From an uncultured SAR86 cluster bacterium (GTDB lineage Bacteria; Pseudomonadota; Gammaproteobacteria; Magnimaribacterales; D2472), in NCBI GenBank assembly GCA_902547295.1, contig CACCNJ010000008.1, forward strand, positions 1 through 56,879: a stretch of DNA of 56,879 bases, written 5' to 3'. Positions 28,765 through 38,729 of the stretch are shown in pieces. The stretch's first letter is position 1. Each line of letters begins with the position of its first letter. Made by a program: the position numbers and the translations under genes. The notes under the pieces are model-generated. The model did not search any database and was not told the DNA's origin. It was given only the letters and a program-made list of their open reading frames with translations.

Positions 28765-29380
28765 AATTTAATGCAACTCCATCTCTATATCTAATATCTA
28801 TGATACTAGGATTTTTTCCATTCTCGAACAAATAATTTGCTGTATATTCAAAATTTTTGAATTTTGTTTCTGTTAAATCGTTACCAAACCTGATTAAAGT
28901 TTTATCTGTAATAGCATCCCACCCATTAACATAACTGTAATTGATTTCACTAAGATTAAAATTAATGCTTGAAATAGAATCAATTCTAGTAATTATTTCT
29001 AAAATATCTTCTTCATTTTTTACAGGTCCCTGCACGATTACCAAGTCTCTTTTTGAATTATCAAACTTAAATTTATGTAAATTAATATCATAAAAAAATT
29101 GATTGTTAAGAACAAAAATTGGCTCTCTATTTGTAATACTTACATAAACTTCCTTTTTAAAAGGTTTGTAGACTATTGAGAAATCTTTTATCCAATCTTG
29201 TCTTTTAAGAATTTTCTCAATCTGTTTTTTTGATTTAGAATTTTTTAGATCACTTATTAATATTTTTTGTGATTCAAATTCAAATCCTGATTCAAAATTA
29301 ATATTAATTTCATATTCTGCAAATAAATTTGTAGGATTTAAGATTACAATTATTAGCAATAGTTTTTTATAAAGATGCAT
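28754..29380 (-). CDS. ftsQ: FtsQ (DivIB), divisome protein with reduced N-terminus
   Basis: 208 aa. A POTRA-like domain (ILISDLKNSKSKKQIEKILKRQDWIKDFSI) and the beta domain (VSITNREPIF, FYDINLHKF, VQGP, RFGNDLTETKFKNFEY) follow. The N-terminus is unusual: only five residues precede a short hydrophobic core that ends in LFA/EYE, which reads like a signal peptide instead of the usual 20-50-residue cytoplasmic tail plus anchor. E. coli FtsQ has 276 residues. It overlaps ddl by 14 bases. Confidence 0.88.
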   Translation of the reverse strand: MHLYKKLLLIIVILNPTNLFAEYEININFESGFEFESQKILISDLKNSKSKKQIEKILKRQDWIKDFSIVYKPFKKEVYVSITNREPIFVLNNQFFYDINLHKFKFDNSKRDLVIVQGPVKNEEDILEIITRIDSISSINFNLSEINYSYVNGWDAITDKTLIRFGNDLTETKFKNFEYTANYLFENGKNPSIIDIRYRDGVALNYGK

Positions 29381-30293
29381 CGATGATTTTTTGGACTACC
29401 TCATTATAAGTTAAGCCTAATAGACTTCCAGACTTTGGAACATTGCTGTGGCTTGTCATTCCAGGAACTGTGTTAATCTCTATTACATAAAAATTACCTT
29501 TTTTATCTTGAATCAAATCAACTCTTGCCCATGCTTTGCAATTGAGCGCTTCAAATGCTTGAAGAGATACTGATTTAATATCAACTAATTCACTTTGCGT
29601 TAATTTTGCTTCAATATGCAATGTATCGTCTGAAATATACTTTGCATCATAATCATAAAATTCATTTTTTGTAATTATTTCAATAGGCGGATAACATTCT
29701 TTATCAATTACGGTCACAGTTAGTTCTCTTCCATCAATATATTCTTCAAATAAAAAACCTCTTTCACGATTAGTGCATTTTTTATATGCATTTTTAAGGC
29801 TTTCTTCATCACTTATTTTAAAAATATCAATACTGGAGCCATCTTCCTCAGGTTTTAAAAATAAATAATTAAATGGTCTGAATCGATCAAATGATGATGT
29901 ATTTAAACTTTGATTTGCATCTTCTATAGAAAACTCAGAAATACTTAGGGAGACAGGAGTATTTATATTATTTTCTTTTAAGATTTCTTTTGTGACTTTT
30001 TTGTTCCATGTTTTCATGCAAGCTTCAGGACCTGATCCAGAATATAAAATATTTAAATCATCTAAATCTCTTTGAAGTTTACCGGCTTCGCCTTCAAAAC
30101 CATGAAGAGCAATGAATATAAAGTCATAAATCTTTAATTCATTCAAATTGTTAAGATCTTTAAAATCAATTAGATCTGATTCATAGCCTAAATCACAGAT
30201 TGCATTATGAACACCCTTTCCACTTTGTATAGAAACTTCTCTTTCAGAGGAAGAGCCTCCATATAGAACTGCAATTTTATTTATGTTTCCCAT
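29367..30293 (-). CDS. ddl: D-alanine-D-alanine ligase
   Basis: 308 aa, DdlB type. ATP-grasp fold with AVLYGGSSSEREVSIQSG, FIALHGFEGEAGKLQ, and the metal-binding C-terminal ARVDLIQDKKGNFYVIEINTVPGMTSHSNVP. It makes the D-Ala-D-Ala used by MurF. It lies between murC and ftsQ as usual and overlaps murC by 13 bases. Confidence 0.97.
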   Translation of the reverse strand: MGNINKIAVLYGGSSSEREVSIQSGKGVHNAICDLGYESDLIDFKDLNNLNELKIYDFIFIALHGFEGEAGKLQRDLDDLNILYSGSGPEACMKTWNKKVTKEILKENNINTPVSLSISEFSIEDANQSLNTSSFDRFRPFNYLFLKPEEDGSSIDIFKISDEESLKNAYKKCTNRERGFLFEEYIDGRELTVTVIDKECYPPIEIITKNEFYDYDAKYISDDTLHIEAKLTQSELVDIKSVSLQAFEALNCKAWARVDLIQDKKGNFYVIEINTVPGMTSHSNVPKSGSLLGLTYNEVVQKIIDASL

Positions 30294-31675
30294 TGATTTT
30301 TAATTATTTGACAAATATTCGAAACACTACCAGCACCTTGTGTGACTAAAATATCAAAATCATCCTTTTTCTTTTTAATCAAATCTATTACATCATCATG
30401 TTTTTTCAAATAAGTAACATCTTTATGACCATTTTGTTTTAGAGTTTCTACAATTCTCCTTGAGTTTATGCCTTTTATTGGCTTCTCGCTTGCAGAATAA
30501 ATATCTAACATTATTAATGAATCGGTGTGTTTTAATACCTTTATAAAATCATCAAAGAGCTGTGCTGTCCTTGAAAACCTATGTGGTTGAAAAATCATAC
30601 ATACTTTTTTATTTTTATATTCCTCTTTATACGCCTTTATGTTTGATTCAATTTCTAACGGATGATGACCATAATCATCAATTAAGGTTAATGATTTATC
30701 ATCAATTTTAATTTCATGCTTTTCATATCTTCTTCCAACCCCTGTAAATTCTTTAATGCCATTCCTTATTGAGCTAATTGAAATACCTTCCTCTAAAGCA
30801 ACAGCGATTGCAGCTGTTGCATTAAAAACATTATGCTTACCAGGAAGATTAATTTTAAATTTATGAACGTTTCTTGTTTTTTTATCAAAAATTTGAAAAT
30901 CTTGCTTACCGTTTTTTGAAATGATTTTGATAATTTTATAATCACATTCTTTTGATTCTCCAAACGTAACTTGTGATCTAGATATTCTTTTTGAGATTTT
31001 TTTTATGTTCTTATCATCGCCATTAATTATCAGATATCCATAAAAAGGTACGTTTTCTGAAAACAAAACAAATGAATCTAAAAGATTTTCAAAAATGTTA
31101 TTAAAATGAACCAGATGATCATCATCTATATTTGTTAAAACTGCGACATCGGGTTGAAGGTGAATGAATGATCCATCACTCTCATCCGCTTCTGCGACAA
31201 TATATTTTCCTTTACCTAAGTCAGAGTTCTCGTCTGTACTTAAAACTTTTCCTCCAACAACATATGTTGGGCTTAAATTTGCAACACTTAGTATTTTTGC
31301 AATCATGCTTGTTGTTGTGGTTTTACCATGACTCCCAGCAACAGCAATACTTTCATATCCAATCATTATACTTCCAAGCATTTCGGCCCTTGGTATTGAT
31401 GTAATAGAATCTTTTTTTGCCTGGACTAATTCAGGATTTCCGGAACTAATTGCAGATGATATAACTAGCAAATCTGCACCCTTAATATTTTTAGATGAAT
31501 GACCAATAAATACCTTTGCACCATGTTTTTCTAATTTTCTTAATTCACGAGAGTCTGATATGTCAGAACCTGATATTTTGTATCCTTTTTTCAGCAATAC
31601 TTTAGCAATACCTATCATTCCTGCTCCACCAATTCCTACAAAATGGATATGTTTTACTTTTTTAAAAAATTTCAT
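30281..31675 (-). CDS. murC: UDP-N-acetylmuramate-L-alanine ligase
   Basis: 464 aa. N-terminal Rossmann GIGGAGMIGIAKVL, P-loop AGSHGKTTTTSM, DESDGSF, and the C-terminal IDDYGHHPLEIESNIKA and FQPHRFSRTAQLFDDF segments of MurC are all present. It adds the first peptide residue to UDP-MurNAc. The ATG overlaps the murG stop (ATGA). Confidence 0.98.
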   Translation of the reverse strand: MKFFKKVKHIHFVGIGGAGMIGIAKVLLKKGYKISGSDISDSRELRKLEKHGAKVFIGHSSKNIKGADLLVISSAISSGNPELVQAKKDSITSIPRAEMLGSIMIGYESIAVAGSHGKTTTTSMIAKILSVANLSPTYVVGGKVLSTDENSDLGKGKYIVAEADESDGSFIHLQPDVAVLTNIDDDHLVHFNNIFENLLDSFVLFSENVPFYGYLIINGDDKNIKKISKRISRSQVTFGESKECDYKIIKIISKNGKQDFQIFDKKTRNVHKFKINLPGKHNVFNATAAIAVALEEGISISSIRNGIKEFTGVGRRYEKHEIKIDDKSLTLIDDYGHHPLEIESNIKAYKEEYKNKKVCMIFQPHRFSRTAQLFDDFIKVLKHTDSLIMLDIYSASEKPIKGINSRRIVETLKQNGHKDVTYLKKHDDVIDLIKKKKDDFDILVTQGAGSVSNICQIIKNQWET

Positions 31676-32718
31676 TTATTAAGATATTCTTCAATGTGTT
31701 TCACTATTTCATTTGCTGCGTTTACATGATTTGTAAGTTCATTTTTTTTCCAATTGATATATTTTTTATCTTTAATAATTTCATTTATTTTATCAGTGAG
31801 ATAACTTATATCTTCATCTTCTTCATGCAAAATACCCATACCCATATCCTCAATTTTTTTTGCATTTTCGTACTGATGATTATCAATAGAATTTGGCAGA
31901 GGAATCATTAAGGCACCTTTCTTCATTGAAGTGATTTCAGATAAACTAAGTGCTCCTGCTCTTGAGACAACAAAATCTGACCATTTTATCTGTTCTTCAG
32001 GATTATTGAAAAATTCCAAAACCTCTGCTTCAATATTATTCGATTCATATCCACTTTTTACTTGTTCAAGATTATCTAAACCACATTGATGTTTTATCAA
32101 TAAATATTCCGATAATGGCTCCAATGCATGAGGCATATTTAAATTGATATATTTAGATCCTTGACTTCCACCAGTAATATAAACTTTAATCTTGTCTTCT
32201 AATTCTTCTGTTATATCTTTACTATAATCTCTAAAAGTATCTCTAATTGGATTTCCTGAAAATATAGAATTATTTATATTTGAAATCTCAAATCCTAGAA
32301 AATTTATCACAGCAAATTTTGAGAGTAACTTATTAGCTGAACCCATTACAGAGTTTTGCTCATGAGTAAAAACTGGAATACCTTTTATAAAGCATGCTAT
32401 GCCAGCTGGTACGTTAATAAAACCGCCAAAGCCAATCATGGCATCTATTCTTTCTTCTTTAATTACCTTTAGTAGATAGAATATATTGGTAATGATTTGA
32501 AATAACACCCTAATTTTTATGAAAACATTCTTTCCTCTAAAGCCATCTATATTAAGTTGATATTGCTTTGAATTTAGGTCCTCATATGCATTTATTTCAA
32601 TATTGTTTCCAGTTCCAATCAAAATAATTTGATGATCTTTATTAATAAGTTTTTTGCTTACTGTTGCAGCAGGAAATACATGACCTCCAGTCTTAGCAGC
32701 AACGATTAAGAATTTCAT
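31672..32718 (-). CDS. murG: MurG, lipid II-forming glycosyltransferase
   Basis: 348 aa. GT-B fold. AAKTGGHVFPA near the N-terminus, VIGFGGFINVPAGIA, TGGSQGSKYIN (donor loop), and the UDP-GlcNAc-binding SRAGALSLSEI with IPLPNSIDNHQYENA. It transfers GlcNAc to lipid I on the inner membrane face. Directly abuts ftsW. Confidence 0.97.
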   Translation of the reverse strand: MKFLIVAAKTGGHVFPAATVSKKLINKDHQIILIGTGNNIEINAYEDLNSKQYQLNIDGFRGKNVFIKIRVLFQIITNIFYLLKVIKEERIDAMIGFGGFINVPAGIACFIKGIPVFTHEQNSVMGSANKLLSKFAVINFLGFEISNINNSIFSGNPIRDTFRDYSKDITEELEDKIKVYITGGSQGSKYINLNMPHALEPLSEYLLIKHQCGLDNLEQVKSGYESNNIEAEVLEFFNNPEEQIKWSDFVVSRAGALSLSEITSMKKGALMIPLPNSIDNHQYENAKKIEDMGMGILHEEDEDISYLTDKINEIIKDKKYINWKKNELTNHVNAANEIVKHIEEYLNK

Positions 32719-33828
32719 TTAGAGAACTTTATTTTCATTATTTATTCTAAGGACAATCCCCATTAAAGATAACATTATAATGATACTTGTTCCTCCATAG
32801 CTGATAAAAGGTAATGTAAGGCCCTTAGTTGGCAAAAGACCAATATTTACTGCTATATTAAACAAGGCTTGGATTGATATTAAAAGAAATACACCAAACA
32901 CTACATATCCCTGAAATAATCTATCTTTTTTGAAAGAATCAAAAGATATAAAAATCAATCCAATCAACATAGTCACATATAAAAAAATTAACAACATGCC
33001 TCCTATTATTCCAAGTTCCTCAACTAAAATTGCAAATATAAAATCTGTATGAGCTTCAGGTAAAAAAAAGCTTTTTTGAAAACTATTTCCTAGGCCAAGA
33101 CCAAACCATCCCCCTTGACCAATGCTTATTAAAGAATTGGACAATTGCCATCCTGCATTTTGCACAACATCTAATGCAAAAGGATCTGTGAATGCTAAAA
33201 CCCTAGCTAATCTCATTGGTGAAGACGTTATTGCTAAGTAACCTAACAAAATAATTAATAAAACTAGCAAACAAATTTGATAGAAAGATATGCCTGCATA
33301 AAAAAGAATACCAACAACTAGAAAGCAAATGATGGCTGTAGAACCAAGATCAGGTTGGCCCATTACTAGTAAAGATATTATGAATAACAGAAATAATGGT
33401 TTTAAGAAACTTCTAAGCGAATTCATTTCTGACATTCTTCTAACAGAGTATCCAGAAATATATAGAATTAAACTAAATTTACAAATCTCCGAGGGCTGTA
33501 TATTAATTGGTCCCATTCTTATCCATCTAATACTCCCATTTACACTTGTACCAACTTCAGGAATAAAAAGAATAATTAAAAGAATTATGCTCAATAACAT
33601 AAATATCCAATCGGACTTTAAAAGAAAATCTGATGGCAATATTAAGAAAAATGTCATTGAAAATAGTCCCACTGATATAAATAATGCTTGTCTTTTAGCA
33701 AAATGGAAGGGATTAGAGGTCATATCATCAGCAATATATATGCTTGATGAAGTTACCATTACCAGACCTATAATAAGCAATAAACCCAATGGCAAAATTA
33801 CCAAAATGTCACTCCTACTAATATTCAT
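32719..33828 (-). CDS. ftsW: FtsW, septal SEDS peptidoglycan glycosyltransferase
   Basis: 369 aa with about ten membrane helices. SEDS signature segments: WIRMGPINIQPSEICKFSLILY, QPDLGSTAI, GWQLSNSLISIGQGGWFGLGLG, LPEAHTDFIFAILVEELG and the C-terminal LPTKGLTLPFISYGGTS. The partner transpeptidase FtsI is encoded upstream in the same cluster. It abuts murD and murG without spacing. Confidence 0.97.
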   Translation of the reverse strand: MNISRSDILVILPLGLLLIIGLVMVTSSSIYIADDMTSNPFHFAKRQALFISVGLFSMTFFLILPSDFLLKSDWIFMLLSIILLIILFIPEVGTSVNGSIRWIRMGPINIQPSEICKFSLILYISGYSVRRMSEMNSLRSFLKPLFLLFIISLLVMGQPDLGSTAIICFLVVGILFYAGISFYQICLLVLLIILLGYLAITSSPMRLARVLAFTDPFALDVVQNAGWQLSNSLISIGQGGWFGLGLGNSFQKSFFLPEAHTDFIFAILVEELGIIGGMLLIFLYVTMLIGLIFISFDSFKKDRLFQGYVVFGVFLLISIQALFNIAVNIGLLPTKGLTLPFISYGGTSIIIMLSLMGIVLRINNENKVL

Positions 33829-34857
33829 TTATTTATTAAATGCGTGAATGTTGAAGATCTCACCTCTTTCGTTAAAATCTTTGAAGTCATCACCGCTTGG
33901 ATAACCAGGAGAAAAAAGTATATTACATGTACTTTTTTTAGTATGAACAAAGTCAAATAATTCTTTAATATTCTTAAATAATTTCTTTTTAGGATGCTCA
34001 ATACATTTATTTATTTGATTAGAATGCTTTCCAAAAATATAAACTTCGCTTGGATCTTTAAGATGAATTTCTTTATATTTTTCTTTTTTAGGATTTCCAC
34101 ACACAATCAAAATATATTCACTATTAAAGCATTTTTTTGCTTTTTTCATTGCATACTTCAAAGAATGATAATTTGTTGACTTTGAATCATTAATAATTTT
34201 TTCAGATATATGTTCAAATCTATATGGAAGATTTTTTAATTGTATTTTTTTAGCTTCTTTACCAGTAATCCATTTAAATAGATTATACGGATCTATCTCA
34301 AAAGAAATGCTTTCATTAGCTGAGAGAATTTTTTCTTTTGCTAGTTTATAAGATTTAAAGTTGCCATGATAATCAAGATGATCTTCTTCAATATTAAGCA
34401 AAATGCCAAAATCAAGCCGATTTTGATTCATCTTATCTAATTGAAAACTTGATAATTCAATTATTGAGAACTCTTTTCCATTATTAATAAAGTCCAACAT
34501 TGTATTTCCAATATTGCCAACTAAATTTGAAGATTTATATTTATTTAATAGTTGATGTAAATGAAATGCTGTAGTGCTTTTCCTGTTAGTTCCAGTAATA
34601 CCAATTTTTACAGATTTGTCTTCATTAAAAAAAATGTCTACATCTGTAAATGTATTGATATTTTGGCTCTTAATATTCTCAAAAATGTCTTTTGGTACTC
34701 CAGGACTGCACAAAATTTGATCAAAGTCTTCAAAGTTATAATTTTGATTATATTTAGCAATATTTGAATCAAAAATATCAAAAACAATTTTTTTATTTTT
34801 TAAGTATCTTTCAAAAGATTTACCTGTATCCCCATAACCATATATTAGAGATCTCAC
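33829..34857 (-). CDS. murD: MurD, compact UDP-MurNAc-L-alanine-D-glutamate ligase
   Basis: 342 aa versus about 440 in E. coli. The N-terminal domain, a P-loop reading GTNRKST at 89-95 (the usual G at position 4 is R92), the carbamylated-lysine/DHLD region at 159-162, LPYRFE at 210-215, INDSKSTN at 222-229 and the C-terminal SPGYPSGDDFKDFNERGEIF are recognisable. Only about 50 residues separate DHLD from the RFE motif, against well over 100 in E. coli, so much of the central domain is gone. Position between mraY and ftsW supports MurD. No frameshift is visible, and both flanking genes fit tightly. Confidence 0.92.
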   Translation of the reverse strand: MRSLIYGYGDTGKSFERYLKNKKIVFDIFDSNIAKYNQNYNFEDFDQILCSPGVPKDIFENIKSQNINTFTDVDIFFNEDKSVKIGITGTNRKSTTAFHLHQLLNKYKSSNLVGNIGNTMLDFINNGKEFSIIELSSFQLDKMNQNRLDFGILLNIEEDHLDYHGNFKSYKLAKEKILSANESISFEIDPYNLFKWITGKEAKKIQLKNLPYRFEHISEKIINDSKSTNYHSLKYAMKKAKKCFNSEYILIVCGNPKKEKYKEIHLKDPSEVYIFGKHSNQINKCIEHPKKKLFKNIKELFDFVHTKKSTCNILFSPGYPSGDDFKDFNERGEIFNIHAFNK

Positions 34858-34863
34858 TTAACC

Positions 34864-35949
34864 TTACCTTAACTTTAATGTTGATAATGCAATCAGAATT
34901 AAAACAAGTGTGATTATCCAAAATCTAACAATAATCTTAGGCTCAGCCCAGCCCTTAAGTTCAAAATGATGATGAATTGGTGCCATTAAAAAAACTCTCT
35001 TACCTCTTGTTTTAAACGAAATTACTTGAATTGCTACACTTAGAGTCTCCATTACAAATACTCCAGCCATAATTGCAAAAACTAATTCGTGTCTTAAAAT
35101 AATTGCGATTATTCCTAATATAGCTCCGAGACTTAGTGACCCAATATCTCCCATAAATACTTGAGCTGGATATGTGTTATACCATAGAAAACCAATACCT
35201 GATCCAATTAGTGCCCCACAGAACACTATTAACTCTCCAGATAATGGAAGATGTGGTAGATATAAATAATCTGCTATATTTTGGTTCCCCATAGCATAAG
35301 CAATTAAGCCAAGTGCTCCTCCAATCAAGACTGAGGGAAGAATTGCAAGACCGTCCAGCCCATCAGTCAAATTGACAGCATTCGAAGAGCCAACTAATAC
35401 AAACACTCCAATAAAAATAAAAACAAAGGGAGACATGGGGATTATTAAATCTTTAAAAAAAGGAACAATAAACGACTGTTCAGGAATAATCTCAGCTGAG
35501 TAATATAGATATGTTATTGATATAAGCGCAATTATGGATTGAAAAAAAATCTTTTGTTTTGAAGATAGTCCATCGGGGCTTTTATTTTTAATTTTTAAAT
35601 AATCATCAAAAAAACCAATTATTGAAAAACCTATGGTTACTCCTAATACAACCCAAATATATCTATTTCCAAGATCAGCCCATAAAAGAGTTGAAATTAT
35701 TAAAGAAGATAATATAAGTAATCCTCCCATTGTGGGCGTACCCGTTTTTTTGTAGTGGGATTGTGGCCCATCTTTTCTGACAAACTGCTCAAATTGCATT
35801 GATTTGAGAGAATTAATTATTAATGGTCCCATCAAGATTGAAAGCAAAAGCGCTGTTACCGTGCCACCAATTGTTCTCACAGTTAAGTATCTTAGAACGT
35901 CAAAACCAGGATCAACAGATACTAAAACTGTACCCAAATACTCAAACAT
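34864..35949 (-). CDS. mraY: MraY, phospho-MurNAc-pentapeptide translocase
   Basis: 361 aa, ten predicted membrane helices. Landmarks include [32 protein letters not shown] (Asp-Asp pair), [30 protein letters not shown] and [20 protein letters not shown]. It makes lipid I from undecaprenyl phosphate. Overlaps murF by eight bases. Confidence 0.98.
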   Translation of the reverse strand: MFEYLGTVLVSVDPGFDVLRYLTVRTIGGTVTALLLSILMGPLIINSLKSMQFEQFVRKDGPQSHYKKTGTPTMGGLLILSSLIISTLLWADLGNRYIWVVLGVTIGFSIIGFFDDYLKIKNKSPDGLSSKQKIFFQSIIALISITYLYYSAEIIPEQSFIVPFFKDLIIPMSPFVFIFIGVFVLVGSSNAVNLTDGLDGLAILPSVLIGGALGLIAYAMGNQNIADYLYLPHLPLSGELIVFCGALIGSGIGFLWYNTYPAQVFMGDIGSLSLGAILGIIAIILRHELVFAIMAGVFVMETLSVAIQVISFKTRGKRVFLMAPIHHHFELKGWAEPKIIVRFWIITLVLILIALSTLKLR

Positions 35950-37282
35950 CTATAAATCTCTCCATTTTCATACCTCTTGAACCTTTTATTAAGATAACAT
36001 TTTTTGAAGTTATATTTTTCCTTAAATAGTTTTTTAACTTAGTCTCATCATTAAAAAAAATCCCATTTTTTCCAAAGCCATCAATTGAATATCTTGTAAG
36101 ATTGCCAAATGCAATCAATTTACTGATTCCCTTAGATTTTGCATATTCCCCAACTTCTTTATGAAGTTTATTTTTATACCTACCCAACTCCAACATGTCT
36201 CCTAATAATAAGACAGTTTTTTTGTTGTAATTACTTAATAAATCAATAGATTTTTTTGTTGAATCTGGATTTGCATTATAACTATCATCAATTAAGGTAG
36301 ATCCTTTTAGCCATTTGTATTTTACCTGCCTTAAATTGTCGAGTTTAGATAAGCTAATTGATTTTGAAAAATCCTTTAGGTTTTGACCCAGACAATAATG
36401 CACTGCACAAGCTGAAAGAATATTTTTAACATTATGAATTCCTTCCAGTGAAGATGATATTTTTATTGGTTTTTCAAGCAGTCTCGAGGTGACTAAAAAG
36501 CTTAGTCCATTTTGTTTTATTTTTACGTCAATAGGATAAAAATCAGCATCATCCTTCATACCAAAAGAAATTGTTGTTATATCTGATCTCATTTTTTTCC
36601 ATTTATTAAGATGCTTCTTATTATCATTAGGTACAACTAAAAAGCCATTTTTCTTAATATTTTTAACTATTTCAGACTTTACTTTAAAAACACCATCAAT
36701 ATTCTTTAGGGACTCTAAATGTGAATTTCCAATATTTGTTATTAATCCAATATTAGGTTGTAAGATTTTACTAAGATAATCAATGTCATTTAATTTGGAG
36801 GCACCGATTTCAAAAATTAAATTCGTTGATTTAAAAGAAGCATTCATCAAGCTCAGAGGCATACCGATTTCGTTATTAAAATTTTTTAAAGTTTTTGAGT
36901 TATTCTTTAGGGTTTTACCAATAATATTTGTTGTTGTTGTTTTTCCATTGCTGCCAGTAATCGCAATTACGTTACCACCATAATCTTTTATGATGTTATT
37001 TGATATTGTTTTAAGTGCTTTTATCGAATCATTCACCCATATAATTCTTTTATCTTTATTGTTTTTAAAACGTTTATTATCAGCAATAATAATATTCGAA
37101 CCTTTTGAGAGTGCCTCATCAACAAAATCATTTCCATCAAAATTTTCACCTTTTATAGCTATAAATAATGAATTCTTTTTTAATGATCTTGTATCAGTTG
37201 AAATCGATTTTATTAGTGCATTAAATTTTATTTTCTTATTAAGAAATTTTGCTAAATCTGAAGTATTAGTTATAAATTTCAT
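35942..37282 (-). CDS. murF: MurF, D-Ala-D-Ala-adding ligase
   Basis: 446 aa from ATG 37282, with GAGG six bases upstream (a TTG sits just before). P-loop [28 protein letters not shown], and the ATP ligase C-terminal segments [19 protein letters not shown] and [10 protein letters not shown]. It completes the UDP-MurNAc-pentapeptide. Overlaps murE by 17 bases. Confidence 0.97.
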   Translation of the reverse strand: MKFITNTSDLAKFLNKKIKFNALIKSISTDTRSLKKNSLFIAIKGENFDGNDFVDEALSKGSNIIIADNKRFKNNKDKRIIWVNDSIKALKTISNNIIKDYGGNVIAITGSNGKTTTTNIIGKTLKNNSKTLKNFNNEIGMPLSLMNASFKSTNLIFEIGASKLNDIDYLSKILQPNIGLITNIGNSHLESLKNIDGVFKVKSEIVKNIKKNGFLVVPNDNKKHLNKWKKMRSDITTISFGMKDDADFYPIDVKIKQNGLSFLVTSRLLEKPIKISSSLEGIHNVKNILSACAVHYCLGQNLKDFSKSISLSKLDNLRQVKYKWLKGSTLIDDSYNANPDSTKKSIDLLSNYNKKTVLLLGDMLELGRYKNKLHKEVGEYAKSKGISKLIAFGNLTRYSIDGFGKNGIFFNDETKLKNYLRKNITSKNVILIKGSRGMKMERFIDV

Positions 37283-38729
37283 CAACTACCTCATGGTCAC
37301 TAAAATGATAAATCTTTCCATCAATTTCTTGAGTTTGTTCATGTCCTTTGCCAAGAATTAACAAACAACTATTTTTATCCAAAAATTTATTTGCATTGAT
37401 TATTGCCTCTTTTCTATCTTCTATGATTGTTATATCTCTCTGATTATTCCCTTTCATGGCATCTTTTATAATATTTTCAAATTTCTCACTCCTGGAATTG
37501 TCTGATGTTAAAAAAATTTTAGATGAATTGTCTAAAGCAATTTTTAACATCTTTGCTCGTTTAGATTTGTCTCTATCGCCTCCAAAACCAAAAACTAAAA
37601 TTAAATTATCGAAATATTTTTTGATTGAACATAATAGCACTTCAAAAGAGTGAGAATTATGGGCATAGTCTATGATTATATTTTTAGAAATATTATTTAT
37701 AACCTCAGTCCTGCCTTTTGGTAACTTGATGAAAGATAGATCATTAACATACTTATCAGAGAATTCATCAAATCCTATTGAAGAAATTGCAAATATAAGA
37801 TTAGTAATATTAAACTCTGGGAAAAGAGCGCATTTAAATTTATATTTCTTATTTTTATGTATTTCTTGCCCGCTTGGTGGGTTATTAAGAAATATTTTAA
37901 ATTCGCAATTTTTAAAATTAGCTTTTGTGATTTTATAATAAATATCAGAAAAATTATTTTTACTACTGATAGATGTCAACTTTGTTTCTTTTAAATAATC
38001 ATAGTTCTTTACAAAGTTATTAGATTCATCAGTGACAAGTTTTATTGGCGAATTCATTTTAAAGATACTAAATTTTGAGTCTCTATAAGAAGAAATATCC
38101 TTATGGTAATCCAAATGATCTTCACCAATATTTAATATTGATGCAGAATTTAGCCTTTGAATGCCATCAAGCCTATTTTGATCAAGCGAATGAGATGATA
38201 CTTCCAGACATATACTTATAGAGTCTAAACCGCAATTAAGTGAATCAAGTATTTCATATAATTCAAATATATCTGGAGTTGTTTTATTTGAAAATTTTGT
38301 TTGAATTTTTTCATCATTATGTTTGATACCCAATGTACCTATGTATAAAGATTCATAATCCATATTACGAAGTAATTGATGACAAATGTAAGCAGTTGAC
38401 GACTTGCCATTTGTGCCTGTAAATGCGAAAAAATTATTACTATTAATATCTATTGAATAAAAGGAATCTAAAAATTTAATAATATTTTTTTTTAGATCTT
38501 TTGAGTAAATTATCTTTTCATTATTTTTTACAAACAAAGGATCGTCGTGAATAACCAACGATGCTCCATTCTTAATGGCATCTTTAGCATACTTGCTTCC
38601 ATGAACTTTAGTTCCTTTGAATCCAAAAAAAATTGAATCCTTTGTTACCTTCTTTGATGAATTGGTTACAGCTTTAATTTTAGTATTTTTAGGAATTTTT
38701 ATACCTAATATTTCTTCATATTCACTCAT
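37266..38729 (-). CDS. murE: MurE, UDP-MurNAc-tripeptide synthetase
   Basis: 487 aa from ATG 38729 (AGGA ten bases upstream); TTG 38735 is the alternative. P-loop FTGTNGKSSTAY, KTTPDIFELYEIL, SHSLDQNRLDG and DYAHNSHSFEVLL are present. The residue-specificity loop reads DNSRSE where diaminopimelate-adding enzymes usually have DNPR; the retained arginine suggests meso-diaminopimelate as substrate. Overlaps ftsI by eight bases. Confidence 0.96.
   Translation of the reverse strand: MSEYEEILGIKIPKNTKIKAVTNSSKKVTKDSIFFGFKGTKVHGSKYAKDAIKNGASLVIHDDPLFVKNNEKIIYSKDLKKNIIKFLDSFYSIDINSNNFFAFTGTNGKSSTAYICHQLLRNMDYESLYIGTLGIKHNDEKIQTKFSNKTTPDIFELYEILDSLNCGLDSISICLEVSSHSLDQNRLDGIQRLNSASILNIGEDHLDYHKDISSYRDSKFSIFKMNSPIKLVTDESNNFVKNYDYLKETKLTSISSKNNFSDIYYKITKANFKNCEFKIFLNNPPSGQEIHKNKKYKFKCALFPEFNITNLIFAISSIGFDEFSDKYVNDLSFIKLPKGRTEVINNISKNIIIDYAHNSHSFEVLLCSIKKYFDNLILVFGFGGDRDKSKRAKMLKIALDNSSKIFLTSDNSRSEKFENIIKDAMKGNNQRDITIIEDRKEAIINANKFLDKNSCLLILGKGHEQTQEIDGKIYHFSDHEVVDEIYN

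Noticed and set aside
33329-33847. 172-codon open frame on the plus strand opposite ftsW
   Set aside because: Mirror of a conserved membrane-protein gene; hydrophobic codon bias on one strand leaves the opposite frame open. No family features or ribosome site.
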